Assembly: GCA_963578625.1 (NCBI GenBank)
Contig: CAUZEO010000313.1
Span: forward strand, 1-6,315
Length of the DNA: 6,315 nt
Direction: 5' to 3'
Source: CAUZEO01 sp963578625
GTDB lineage: Bacteria; Verrucomicrobiota; Kiritimatiellia; SLOV01
Shown: piece after piece, positions 1 through 6,210 of the stretch
Layout: each line of letters starts with the position of its first letter
Position numbering within the stretch: position 1 is the first letter of the stretch
The notes under the pieces: model-generated
Seen by the model: only the letters and a program-made list of their open reading frames with translations
What the model was told of the DNA's origin: nothing
Database searches by the model: none
Position numbers and translations under genes: made by a program

Positions 1-344
1 TGAACCAGGTCACTGCCGTAGGAGATCAATGCGAACGGAATGCGGTAAAGCTTCGACAGAAAAAGACCTACGGGCACGGAAACCACGCTGCCGCACAAAA
101 TCAGGTCGGGACGGCTCTCTCGACACAAATGCCGCCCCCGAACCAGAGAAAATGAAAGAAATCTCGGCACGCCCGGCCCTGCCGCACGATAAACACTTTC
201 CCGGGTCTCGACGGATGGGGCAGCGGTGGTAATGACGTCCACACGGTGCCCAGCCCGCAGCAGTCCCTCAAAAAGATGACCGATGAGAGATTCGATGCCT
301 CCCACGGTGGGGGGAAAATTCCACGACAGCATCAGGATCTTCAT
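1..344 (-). CDS. GT4-family glycosyltransferase, N-terminal part (runs off the window)
   Basis: The minus strand is open from an ATG at 344-342 to the window edge, giving 114 codons with no stop. The protein opens with MKILMLSWNFPPTVGGIE, the classic start of GT-B fold retaining glycosyltransferases (first beta strand, then the glycine-rich turn of the acceptor-binding domain). It continues with a helix (HLFEGLLRAGHRVDVITT) and, near residues 82-113, RPDLILCGSVVSVPVG and FALISYGSDLV. The last is the usual 'hG-D' segment of the N-terminal Rossmann domain. The donor-binding C-terminal domain lies outside the window. Such enzymes transfer a sugar from a nucleotide-sugar at the cytoplasmic membrane face, usually in capsule, O-antigen or exopolysaccharide synthesis. 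The start is secure because an in-frame stop lies about 30 nt upstream with no other start between. No Shine-Dalgarno site is seen. Exact sugar specificity cannot be read. Confidence 0.87.
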   Translation of the reverse strand, partial: MKILMLSWNFPPTVGGIESLIGHLFEGLLRAGHRVDVITTAAPSVETRESVYRAAGPGVPRFLSFSLVRGRHLCRESRPDLILCGSVVSVPVGLFLSKLYRIPFALISYGSDLV

Positions 345-1065
345 GTCAGTAAAACGACTGCACTGTCTTATTCATGCCGTCCTGTGTCAAGGAAGACGCC
401 AGTGCACGGGATGTTCACGCTTTACCTTCCCGCCGATTTTCATCTTAACTGATGCTGTCGCGCCCGGCGAGGTCCCGGTCGTAAGGAGGATCATACTGGG
501 CAATTCCCACATGCCACATGTCCTCCATCACCTCCGTAACGTGTGGGAAAAGTTGGAAGCTTCAGTGGAAGGACTGCGTCCGATCCAGTGGTATGCCTAT
601 CCAACTTCTGTCACCTATGTAAAAAAGGCCGGAGTAACGTTCGAGCCGCAGATCGAGTATTGCGGCTTCCTGAACGACGACGTACTTCACGAGCAGCTTT
701 GCGAGGCGGATTTCGCAATCGTCCCATTCAACATCCACGACAAACCGGAGTATCCCTACGCGAGATTTTCAATCCCATCTCGAATTACCGAGTTTGTAAA
801 CGCCGGGCTGCCGATTTTCGCCGCCGCGGGAAAGAAAACAGAGGCCTGTCGATTTATTTCCGGCAACGGGGTCGGAAAATGCGAATCGATTGCAGACGAA
901 ACAGGTTTCGCGACCCAACTGCTTGAATTTGCAAAAGACACCGCGGCGCGGGAATCGATGGGCGTTAACAATCGACACTTCGCGGAAGAGCATTGTGATA
1001 TCCGGGTGTACCGGAAAAAGCTGCTGCGAAAATTCCAGCAACTCACAACCGCGACAGCCCAATGA
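343..1065 (+). pseudogene. Glycosyltransferase remnant: GT-B C-terminal (donor-binding) domain without N-terminal domain
   Basis: From about 485 to 1065 the frame encodes what looks like the second half of a GT-B glycosyltransferase. RRIILGNSHMPHV is the first strand of the donor domain. IEYCGFLNDDVLHEQLCEADFAIVPF follows (657-731, the 'i-Y-G-v...ll..aDvallPf' block). Then come FSIPSRITEFVNAGLPIFAA (about 766-828, the 'slPsKi-Ey-aaGlPi' block) and a C-terminal helix with NNRHFAEEHCD. A full enzyme would need roughly 180 more residues upstream, but 345-450 translates to an unconvincing Cys-rich stretch, and before that the sequence belongs to the opposite-strand GT4 gene. The frame is open back to an ATG at 343 (240 aa); another in-frame ATG is at 511, but neither has a well-placed ribosome site. 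I read it as a 5'-truncated relic, divergent from its neighbour. It could still be translated as a single-domain protein. Confidence 0.62.
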
Positions 1066-1152
1066 AACCACCCGCAGAAACGGGCTCAACAAAACAGATT
1101 TCGAACAGAAGGAAACGAAGATAACGGAGTGGAGTTTTGGTCACTCAGCGCC

Positions 1153-1194
1153 TCTCTGCGGTAGAAAATTCCTATGTGGAGGAAATCGCAGAGA
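1153..1194. repeat. Stem-loop, possible relic of a dispersed intergenic repeat
   Basis: TCTCTGCG at 1153-1160 is perfectly complementary to CGCAGAGA at 1187-1194. Inside, TTCCT (1169-1173) pairs with AGGAA (1180-1184) around a six-base loop. There is no T-run after it, so it is not a standard terminator. The purine-rich lead-in at about 1100-1130 (GAAGGAAACGAAGATAACGG) followed by a CTCTCTGCGG stretch resembles low-complexity sequences I remember recurring between genes of environmental bacteria. Only one copy is present in this window, so the repeat status is inferred. Confidence 0.4.
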
Positions 1195-1273
1195 CTTGCG
1201 TCCAGGCAGTAAGGCGACATTGCGAAACGGATAATTGAATGGTTGGTGATCTGCTGGATCGAACTTGGGAGGA

Positions 1274-1312
1274 AGCGCTAGGGTCCAGCCCGGAGGGCGA
1301 CTACCCAGTGCT
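1274..1312. repeat. REP-like nested palindrome upstream of the tfoX-like gene
   Basis: Three nested stems can be drawn. AGCGCT (1274-1279) pairs with AGTGCT (1307-1312) using one G-U. GGGT (1281-1284) pairs with ACCC (1303-1306). GCCC (1288-1291) pairs with GGGC (1295-1298) around a GGA loop. That is 14 pairs in 39 nt, interrupted only by a one-base bulge and a 3/4-nt internal loop. It ends 42 nt before the next start codon and is not followed by a T-run. It could be a REP-type dispersed palindrome or an RNA element in the leader of the downstream operon. Confidence 0.5.
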
Positions 1313-1354
1313 GAGGCCGTAGGCGTATGAAGACAATTCAGACCGGAAAGACAA

Positions 1355-1708
1355 ATGAGCGAATTTGTTGAGTATTTAAACGAAATGTTCAAACACTTCG
1401 GCCCAATTAACGCACGGCGTATGTTCGGCGGTCATGGGGTGCATCACAACGACCTAATGATCGCGCTCGTGGCCGATGACGTGCTACATCTAAAAGCCGA
1501 CTCGGACTCGTCGATCCATTTCGATAAACTTAGATTGAGCCCATTCGAGTTCGACAAGAACGGCAAAAAAGTGACGATGTCCTACTTTCCTGCGCCAGAG
1601 GCGATATACGACAATCCCAACGAGGCCAGAATCTGGGCAAATCGCGCTCACGAGGCGGCTCTGCGCTCGAAACGTCAAGTAAATAAAAAGCAAGTACACG
1701 AAACCTGA
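1355..1708 (+). CDS. TfoX/Sxy N-terminal domain protein
   Basis: The 117-residue product matches the TfoX N-terminal domain (TfoX_N). The hallmark ARRMFGGHGVHHNDLMIALV lies at residues 20-39, followed by DDVLHLKAD (41-49), SPFEFDKNGKKVTMSYFPAP (62-81) and a terminal helix IWANRAHEAALRSK. Full TfoX/Sxy of gammaproteobacteria is a competence regulator with an additional C-terminal domain. Stand-alone N-terminal-domain proteins of this size are common in many phyla and their role is mostly unknown, so a competence function should not be assumed. The ATG has only a weak purine stretch (GGAAAG at 1345-1350) upstream. The stop codon overlaps the next gene's ATG by one base (TGATG), which suggests translational coupling. 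It is the first gene of a five-gene co-directional run. Confidence 0.88.
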   Translation: MSEFVEYLNEMFKHFGPINARRMFGGHGVHHNDLMIALVADDVLHLKADSDSSIHFDKLRLSPFEFDKNGKKVTMSYFPAPEAIYDNPNEARIWANRAHEAALRSKRQVNKKQVHET

Positions 1709-2073
1709 TGAAGCACGTTGCTACATATTTCCATCCGCGAAATATGACCTTGATTGAGGGAACACTGTGTGAATATGAAATTCCTTATATCTTACAGAGA
1801 GGTGAAGAAGATCTCGATACCACCGAATTGTACGTTCCCCCCGAGTATTATGAGACAGCTTGCGAATTGGCAGAGCGCCTTGAAGAATTTCTTGCGGAAA
1901 AGATGCAGGAGGATGAAAAGAGCAAAAGAGAGTGCGTCAACTGCAAGAGCACCGACCTCCGACCTCTATCGAATCTCAACTATGAAAAATCCATCACGGG
2001 CCTCGCGATGGTATTTAAATGCAACAAATGCGGACATGCAAATCCAGACTCATGGAGTGGGTTGGATTGGTAG
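1708..2073 (+). CDS. DUF2007-like protein with C-terminal zinc ribbon
   Basis: This is a small soluble protein of 121 residues. The first about 62 residues (MKHVATYFHPRNMTLIEGTL..., then ELYVPPEYYETACELAERLE) follow the layout of DUF2007 'putative signal transducing' domains: a short strand, a helix, the 'gIP' turn and a 'V-p-e..e.A.el' helix. A charged linker (about 63-74) leads to a zinc-ribbon-like module with Cys76-x2-Cys79 and Cys105-x2-Cys108 (CVNC and CNKC). These four cysteines suit one structural zinc. The N-terminal assignment is from memory of the family and less certain than the cysteine pairs. Its start overlaps the tfoX-like stop by one base, so the two are probably co-translated. 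The biochemical role is unknown; small DUF2007/zinc-ribbon proteins are thought to be regulatory or adaptor-like. Confidence 0.75.
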   Translation: MKHVATYFHPRNMTLIEGTLCEYEIPYILQRGEEDLDTTELYVPPEYYETACELAERLEEFLAEKMQEDEKSKRECVNCKSTDLRPLSNLNYEKSITGLAMVFKCNKCGHANPDSWSGLDW

Positions 2074-2097
2074 GAATTGGACTGTATCGGCCGACTT

Positions 2098-3612
2098 ATG
2101 ACAACTCACAATCTTAGGTCAATTGAACGAAGAAACAGGATCATCGAACGGGTTAACGCCGATGAGCATGCGCCTCGTTATCACTTCATAGCTCCGGAAG
2201 GGAACGCCCTTCCGTTTGACCCGAATGGGGCCATCTGCTGGAACGGGGCCTACCACCTTTTCTATATTTTCCAGGATCCTGAACTGCCTCAGGGCGGACA
2301 TTGCTGGGGGCACGCTTCCAGCACCGATTTGCTTCATTGGAGGTTCCATCCCTCGGCCCTTGTTCCTGCACCTGGCGATGTGGATAAGGGAATCTTCAGC
2401 GGGAACGCTTTCGTGAGCATCGAAGGAATTCCGACGCTGGCCTATTATGGAATCGGCGCCGGCATTTGCCTTGCCCAAAGCACGGATGATGATCTGAATG
2501 ACTGGACCAAGCTGCCGGGCAATCCAGTAATCCCTGAACCGAAGGAAGACGATCCCGGCTGGGGCGTGTACAACGTATTTGACCCGCACATCTGGGTGGA
2601 GGGCGATTCGTACTTTGCGATACTGGGCGGCATGATTAAGCCGCACGAAATTCGTGATACGGCATACCTTTTCCGATCGAAGGATCTGCTGCGCTGGGAG
2701 TATCTCCGTCCCTTCTACAGTCCGCATCCCGATTGGACGGACCCACTCGAAGATTGCGCTTGCCCCGATTTTTTCAAGCTGGGAAATCGGTATGTGCTTT
2801 CCTGCATCAGCCACGCGCGCGGAGCACGCTATTACCTCGGGCGATACCAGGACGGTACTTTTATCCCCGAAGAGCACCATCGGATGAATTGGCCAGGCGG
2901 GCCATGTTTCGCGCCGGAAAGCCTTCTCGACGATCAACAGCGACGAATTTTCTGGGCGTGGGTTATGGATCAGCGCTATTGCAACCGGACCTTAACCAAC
3001 GAACTCGGAGTGATGACCATGCCGCGTGTGCTGTCGCTGGATTCCAGCGGTCAACTCCTGATAAATCCTCCCGACGAGTTCGAAATGCTGCGGCGCAATC
3101 CGCGCCGCCTGGAATCCCTCACAGTCGAGCCCGGGAAGGATTTGCGATTGGAGGATATTAAGGGCGATTGCATGGAACTGGCCATCGAAGCGGTGATCCC
3201 CCGGGACGGAGTGCTCGGTCTCAAGGTCCGGGCGACACCAGATGGCGAAGAGCAGACAGCCATCATCGTGGATACTTCTGCTCATTCGCTTTGCGTGGAT
3301 ACCTCCCAATCAACACTGAGGCCGGACATCCTTCAACCGTTCCCCATCATGCGTACCGATGAGCGCGATGACGTGCGCGTCCAGGCAGCGCCCTTAGCCC
3401 TTGGCCCGGATGAGCCGTTGCAGTTGCGAGTATTCATCGATCGATCAATTCTGGAAGTCTATGCCAATGGCCGGCAGTGCGTAACGCAGAGAATCTACCC
3501 TACGCGCGCCGACAGCCTTGGCGTGGCCCTTTTCAGTCAACGTGGAGCAACGTCGGTCCTCTCTCTGGATGCATGGGATGTGACGCCAACCAACACACAA
3601 ACGATGGAATAG
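2098..3612 (+). CDS. Glycoside hydrolase family 32 enzyme (fructosidase/levanase-like), cytoplasmic
   Basis: The 504-residue product has the GH32 two-domain layout. The five-bladed propeller begins with RYHFIAPEGNALPFDPNGAI; D41 of FDPNG is the expected nucleophile. It continues with YHLFYIFQDP, WGHASSTDLLHW (70-81) and GIFSGNAFV (98-106). FDPHIW carries D162, the expected transition-state aspartate. EDCACPDFF (218-226) carries E218, the probable acid/base. The C-terminal beta-sandwich contains LRVFIDRSILEVYANGRQC (DRS at 448-450). Members hydrolyse beta-fructosyl bonds in sucrose, fructans or related sugars. There is no signal peptide, so it should act in the cytoplasm on imported substrate, consistent with the permease gene downstream. 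An in-frame TTG at 2077 would add seven residues, but its purine stretch sits too close, so I prefer the ATG at 2098. The motifs are variants of the textbook ones (WMNDPNG, RDP, ECP), suggesting a divergent subfamily with unknown specificity. Confidence 0.88.
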   Translation: MTTHNLRSIERRNRIIERVNADEHAPRYHFIAPEGNALPFDPNGAICWNGAYHLFYIFQDPELPQGGHCWGHASSTDLLHWRFHPSALVPAPGDVDKGIFSGNAFVSIEGIPTLAYYGIGAGICLAQSTDDDLNDWTKLPGNPVIPEPKEDDPGWGVYNVFDPHIWVEGDSYFAILGGMIKPHEIRDTAYLFRSKDLLRWEYLRPFYSPHPDWTDPLEDCACPDFFKLGNRYVLSCISHARGARYYLGRYQDGTFIPEEHHRMNWPGGPCFAPESLLDDQQRRIFWAWVMDQRYCNRTLTNELGVMTMPRVLSLDSSGQLLINPPDEFEMLRRNPRRLESLTVEPGKDLRLEDIKGDCMELAIEAVIPRDGVLGLKVRATPDGEEQTAIIVDTSAHSLCVDTSQSTLRPDILQPFPIMRTDERDDVRVQAAPLALGPDEPLQLRVFIDRSILEVYANGRQCVTQRIYPTRADSLGVALFSQRGATSVLSLDAWDVTPTNTQTME

Positions 3613-3641
3613 GCCCGACATAGTTTGGAGAAACGCGCATC

Positions 3642-4553
3642 ATGAACCATGAATTTACCCCTGCTACGTACTACACGACACTGGGTCCGCACGAGCCCGT
3701 GTTGCGTGTTGCGGATGGCGACACCATCGTTACCACAACCGTCGATGCCGGCGGTTGCGATCACAGCAGGGAACACGTAACGCCGCGCGGCAATCCACAA
3801 ACCGGGCCGTTTTTCGTTGAGGGCGCCGAGGCCGGAGACACGCTGGCAGTGCACCTGGAACAAATTCAACCCAACAGGAGGTACGGCTATTGTGGTTCTT
3901 CCGTCGCGACGAATGTCGTGGATCCATCCTACGTACGTGAGTTGCCTCAAGCCGATTCTGCGCAGTGGGATGTTGACATCGACGCAGGCACAGCAACCCT
4001 GGTTGCCCCCGAGTCGAGGTTGGGGCGGCTGGTGTTGCCCCTGGAGCCGATGGTTGGTTGCTTCGGTGTCGCGCCGCGGGGCGGCCAGGCAATTTCCACG
4101 GCCACCTCCGCCGAGCACGGTGGTAATATGGACTATCGCGGGTTCGTGGCCGGCACGACGGTCTACTTCCCCGTGTTCGAACCCGGCGCGCTCTTCTTCA
4201 TCGGTGACGGACACGCAGTGCAGGGAGATGGCGAAATCGTAGGCTCCGGGATCGAGATCTCGATGAACGTGCGGGTGACACTTCGGGTGTTGAAAGGGAA
4301 GAAGTGCGGTTGGCCCCGGGCCGAAAATGACGAGTGGATCATGACGGCGGGTAACGCACGCCCCCTGGACCAGGCGACACAGCACGCGACGACGGAAATG
4401 TTACGCTGGTTGCAGCAGGAACATCAACTGGACGCCCTCGGCGCAAACCTTCTGCTCGCACAGTGCGTTCGTTACGACCTGGGGAACATGTTCGATCCGG
4501 CGTACACAATGATCTGCAAGGTCCGGAAAAGGTGGTTGCCAGGATCGCCCTAG
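3642..4553 (+). CDS. Acetamidase/formamidase-family amidohydrolase
   Basis: The 303-residue product matches the FmdA/AmdA family. It has a beta-rich N-terminus with GDTIVTTTVDAGG, then GPFFVEGAEAGDTLAVHLEQ. The conserved core follows: EHGGNMDYRGFVAGTTVYFP (H159, N162, D164) and GALFFIGDGHAVQGDGE (GDGHAVQGDGE at 188-198), closing with SGIEISMNVRVTLRV. Family members hydrolyse formamide, acetamide or other simple amides to the acid and ammonia in the cytoplasm; many family members have no tested substrate. Its length fits the shorter bacterial type. A GGAG at 3627-3630 precedes the ATG by 11 nt. The gene starts 29 nt after the GH32 stop and the MFS gene begins 27 nt after its own stop. It is therefore probably in one transcript with a sugar hydrolase and a carrier, and the true substrate may be an amide of a sugar or sugar acid (inference). 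Confidence 0.9.
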   Translation: MNHEFTPATYYTTLGPHEPVLRVADGDTIVTTTVDAGGCDHSREHVTPRGNPQTGPFFVEGAEAGDTLAVHLEQIQPNRRYGYCGSSVATNVVDPSYVRELPQADSAQWDVDIDAGTATLVAPESRLGRLVLPLEPMVGCFGVAPRGGQAISTATSAEHGGNMDYRGFVAGTTVYFPVFEPGALFFIGDGHAVQGDGEIVGSGIEISMNVRVTLRVLKGKKCGWPRAENDEWIMTAGNARPLDQATQHATTEMLRWLQQEHQLDALGANLLLAQCVRYDLGNMFDPAYTMICKVRKRWLPGSP

Positions 4554-4580
4554 CCCGCGCACCATGACGGCTTTTTAGAC

Positions 4581-5762
4581 GTGGACCAGATTCCCCTGAA
4601 TTCTTCAAGGCGGCTACCTGCATTCGCCGCACTTCTCGGCCTTTTCGTTTTTGCCGTTTCGGCAAATGCGTTACCGGCGGCATTGGTGCGGGCAGCGAAA
4701 GAATTCGAAGTGGGAATTGGGGCCATGGCACAGGTGTCGGCCGTGCAGTTCGTCGGTTTTATTGTGGCGTCCATCGCCGGTGGTGTGTTGTCGGACCGAT
4801 TGGGGAAAAAACATGTACTGCAGGGGGCGTGCGCACTTCTGTTGGTCGGATCCATGGTCGTGAGCCTTGCTTCCGAGCTGCAGCATGCTTTCGCAGGCGC
4901 GTGCCTTATGGGACTGGGCGGGGGGATACTGGAGAGCCTGAGCACGACCCTTCTTTCGGATCTGTTTCCCGACCGCCGAAAATTCTTCCTCAACTTCTCA
5001 CAGGTTGTTTTCAGTTCCGGCGCTGTCGCCGGACCCTTTCTCATGGGACTGCTTCTTCCCCTGGGAGTGAGCTGGCGGTTGTGCTTCGGGGGCATTGGAG
5101 GGTTGAGCATTGTCCTATTCGGCCTGTTTTCAATCTCGCACATCCCGAAACCGACACACGATGAACGAATTCATTTTGAAGCGCTGGGTCGAATCGTGCG
5201 GCGGCCTGCACTCCTCATGATTTGCGTAGCGCTTTTCGGATATGTACTGACGGAATCGGCAGTCGTCATTTACGCGAATGCGTACCTTCAGACCGAGCAT
5301 AACGCACCCGAACGATGGGCAATCTACGGGTTGTCCCTGTTCTGGTTTTCAATGGGGTTGGGTCGGATCCTCTGTGCACTCATTCCGGAGCGTGTCCCCT
5401 ACCCGCCCGTCATTGCCGGCTTGCTGCTTCTCACAACATTGCCTCTGATCTTGCAGTATTGGGCTTCCGGATGGGTAGTGAGCCTGGTCCTCTTTGCCCT
5501 GACCGGGTTGGCCTGTGCCGGCACCTGGCCGCTGATCATAGGCATGACGGCATCTCGATTTCCAGGGTATTCCGGCACGGTGTTGGGCATCACGATTGCG
5601 GTGGGGGCGATGGGGTGCGCAATGGCGCCAACGGTGATGAACGCGCTCTTCGATCACATTACCGCATCTGCCGTCTTTCCTGCTGTGTCCTTGTCGCTCG
5701 TAGTCTCGCTGGTCCTTATCTTTCTGCTGGCTTATTGTGATTCGGGCAGGATGGCCAAGTAA
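4581..5762 (+). CDS. MFS transporter, fucose-permease (FHS)-like sugar carrier
   Basis: This is a 393-residue integral membrane protein with about 12 hydrophobic segments in two six-helix halves: roughly 13-35, 50-70, 78-98, 101-122, 138-160, 163-183, then 207-232, 242-264, 268-288, 290-315, 323-349 and 353-380. The MFS signature loop GGVLSDRLGKK is at 67-77. After TM4, LSDLFPDRRKFFLNFSQVVF and SGAVAGPFLMG recall the 'LN..Q...GA..GP' block of FHS sugar/proton symporters, and a charged ES lies within TM7 (YVLTESAVVIYANAYL). Sugar import by proton symport is thus likely; the substrate is not readable. The GTG at 4581 is the only start between the preceding in-frame stop and TM1, and no Shine-Dalgarno site is visible, so translation may depend on coupling to the amidohydrolase 27 nt upstream. 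It is the last gene of the plus-strand run and is convergent with decayed genes on the right. Confidence 0.88.
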   Translation: MDQIPLNSSRRLPAFAALLGLFVFAVSANALPAALVRAAKEFEVGIGAMAQVSAVQFVGFIVASIAGGVLSDRLGKKHVLQGACALLLVGSMVVSLASELQHAFAGACLMGLGGGILESLSTTLLSDLFPDRRKFFLNFSQVVFSSGAVAGPFLMGLLLPLGVSWRLCFGGIGGLSIVLFGLFSISHIPKPTHDERIHFEALGRIVRRPALLMICVALFGYVLTESAVVIYANAYLQTEHNAPERWAIYGLSLFWFSMGLGRILCALIPERVPYPPVIAGLLLLTTLPLILQYWASGWVVSLVLFALTGLACAGTWPLIIGMTASRFPGYSGTVLGITIAVGAMGCAMAPTVMNALFDHITASAVFPAVSLSLVVSLVLIFLLAYCDSGRMAK

Positions 5763-5798
5763 GGCGAACAATTTTCACGCCACCGTTGGACCTCTTGC

Positions 5799-5990
5799 TC
5801 AGGCCTGTGCTGATCCGCCTCCATTACTCCACGGTGAAATGGCGTCCATTATCGTGAGCTTTTCTTCCTTCGAAAGGACCCCGGCGGCCAGAAAACTGCC
5901 GAGAAGGACTGACACGAAAAGTCCGAATGCCGCCACAGCGCCTATGAGATCGACGGACAAAAAATAGACGCCGGCGGCGACTCCGCACAA
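5799..5990 (-). pseudogene. C-terminal fragment of a probable polysaccharide flippase (Wzx/MATE-like)
   Basis: On the minus strand the frame ending at TGA 5801-5799 encodes one long or two short membrane helices, GVYFLSVDLIGAVAAFGLFV then SVLLGSFLAAGVL. A cytosolic tail beginning SKEEKLTIMDAIS follows. That pattern (final helices, then 'gvLs.eE...i') is what polysaccharide export proteins end with; such proteins have 12-14 helices and 400 or more residues. Upstream the frame turns into Arg/Ser-rich sequence and meets a stop at 6074-6072. The only local start is a TTG at 5990, so at most 63 residues remain. I read it as the 3' end of a decayed gene. The flippase identity rests on a short tail and could be another membrane protein. 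Confidence 0.45.
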
Positions 5991-6071
5991 CGCGCAAGGC
6001 CGCAGTCGCGCACGTCGAACGTTGAGACTCCCTGCCCTGGAAAGACCTCCGGAGCTTGTCGCGCTGGGACG

Positions 6072-6210
6072 TCATTCATGACCTACGAAATGTTTTGCCA
6101 TATGGAACATCACGTGTTTCCCCGGGTTCCAACGCGGAAACTTCCGGTGCTCGCGCAGTGCCTGGACAAGGTATCGGTTGAGGTCTCCAGCAGGAAAGTG
6201 TTTTGATCGA
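6072..6210 (-). pseudogene. Unrecognised C-terminal protein fragment
   Basis: Between the stop of the probable GT2 gene and a TGA at 6074-6072, the minus strand reads like the end of a protein. It contains GDLNRYLVQALREHRKFPRW and then NPGKHVMFHMAKHFVGHE. The helix-like pattern and Trp/His/Phe content look coding rather than random, but I do not recognise the family and there is no credible start codon or ribosome site. ATGs at 6079 and 6075 overlap its stop (ATGAATGA), the arrangement expected when another operon gene once followed. Neither opens into a convincing protein. The frame continues upstream into the GT2 tail region, where it is a shadow, so the fragment must be truncated near 6210. 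Confidence 0.28.

Larger units (their letters stand above)
1066..1354. other. Gene-free intergenic region with two stem-loops
   Basis: No convincing gene lies here on either strand. Short open frames that cross it do not look like proteins. It contains two separate palindromic structures (listed individually). It has no clear factor-independent terminator for the upstream glycosyltransferase relic and no promoter I would trust for the five-gene run that starts at 1355. GATAAT at 1230-1235 resembles a -10 box but lacks a matching -35 at the right distance. Confidence 0.6.

Noticed and set aside
361..390. Perfect minus-strand TTGACA (390-385) as a -35 box for the GT4 gene
   Set aside because: No good -10 lies at 16-18 nt (GACAGT at 17 nt matches poorly). 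The box alone is not enough to call a promoter.
483..489. AAGGAGG, a perfect Shine-Dalgarno-like string before the ATG at 511
   Set aside because: It is 21 nt from the ATG, too far, and falls inside codons for VRR of the glycosyltransferase domain, so it is probably coincidental.
1071..1084. CCCG-CAGAAA-CGGG hairpin just after the glycosyltransferase relic
   Set aside because: It has only four base pairs and no following T-run, so it is not a credible terminator.
890..1234. Plus-strand open frame of 114 codons overlapping the glycosyltransferase relic and the intergenic repeats
   Set aside because: The first half is out of frame with a real domain and the second half translates repeat-like DNA. 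There is no domain or ribosome site.
2119..2937. Long minus-strand open frame (272 codons) opposite the GH32 gene
   Set aside because: The plus strand carries clear GH32 motifs throughout. The minus-strand translation has no recognisable domain and looks like a shadow of a G+C-rich gene.
3537..4385. Long minus-strand open frame (282 codons) opposite the amidohydrolase
   Set aside because: It is antisense to a well-conserved FmdA/AmdA gene, is His/Arg-rich and has no domain pattern.
4564..4578. Mini-ORF ATG ACG GCT TTT TAG between the amidohydrolase and the MFS gene
   Set aside because: It is four codons long with no ribosome site, so it is most likely chance. The MFS start at GTG 4581 is in another frame.
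5763..5840. Possible bidirectional terminator between the MFS gene and the flippase fragment
   Set aside because: Only short, widely spaced inverted matches (for example TTTCAC and GTGAAA) are present, with no compact stem and T-run.
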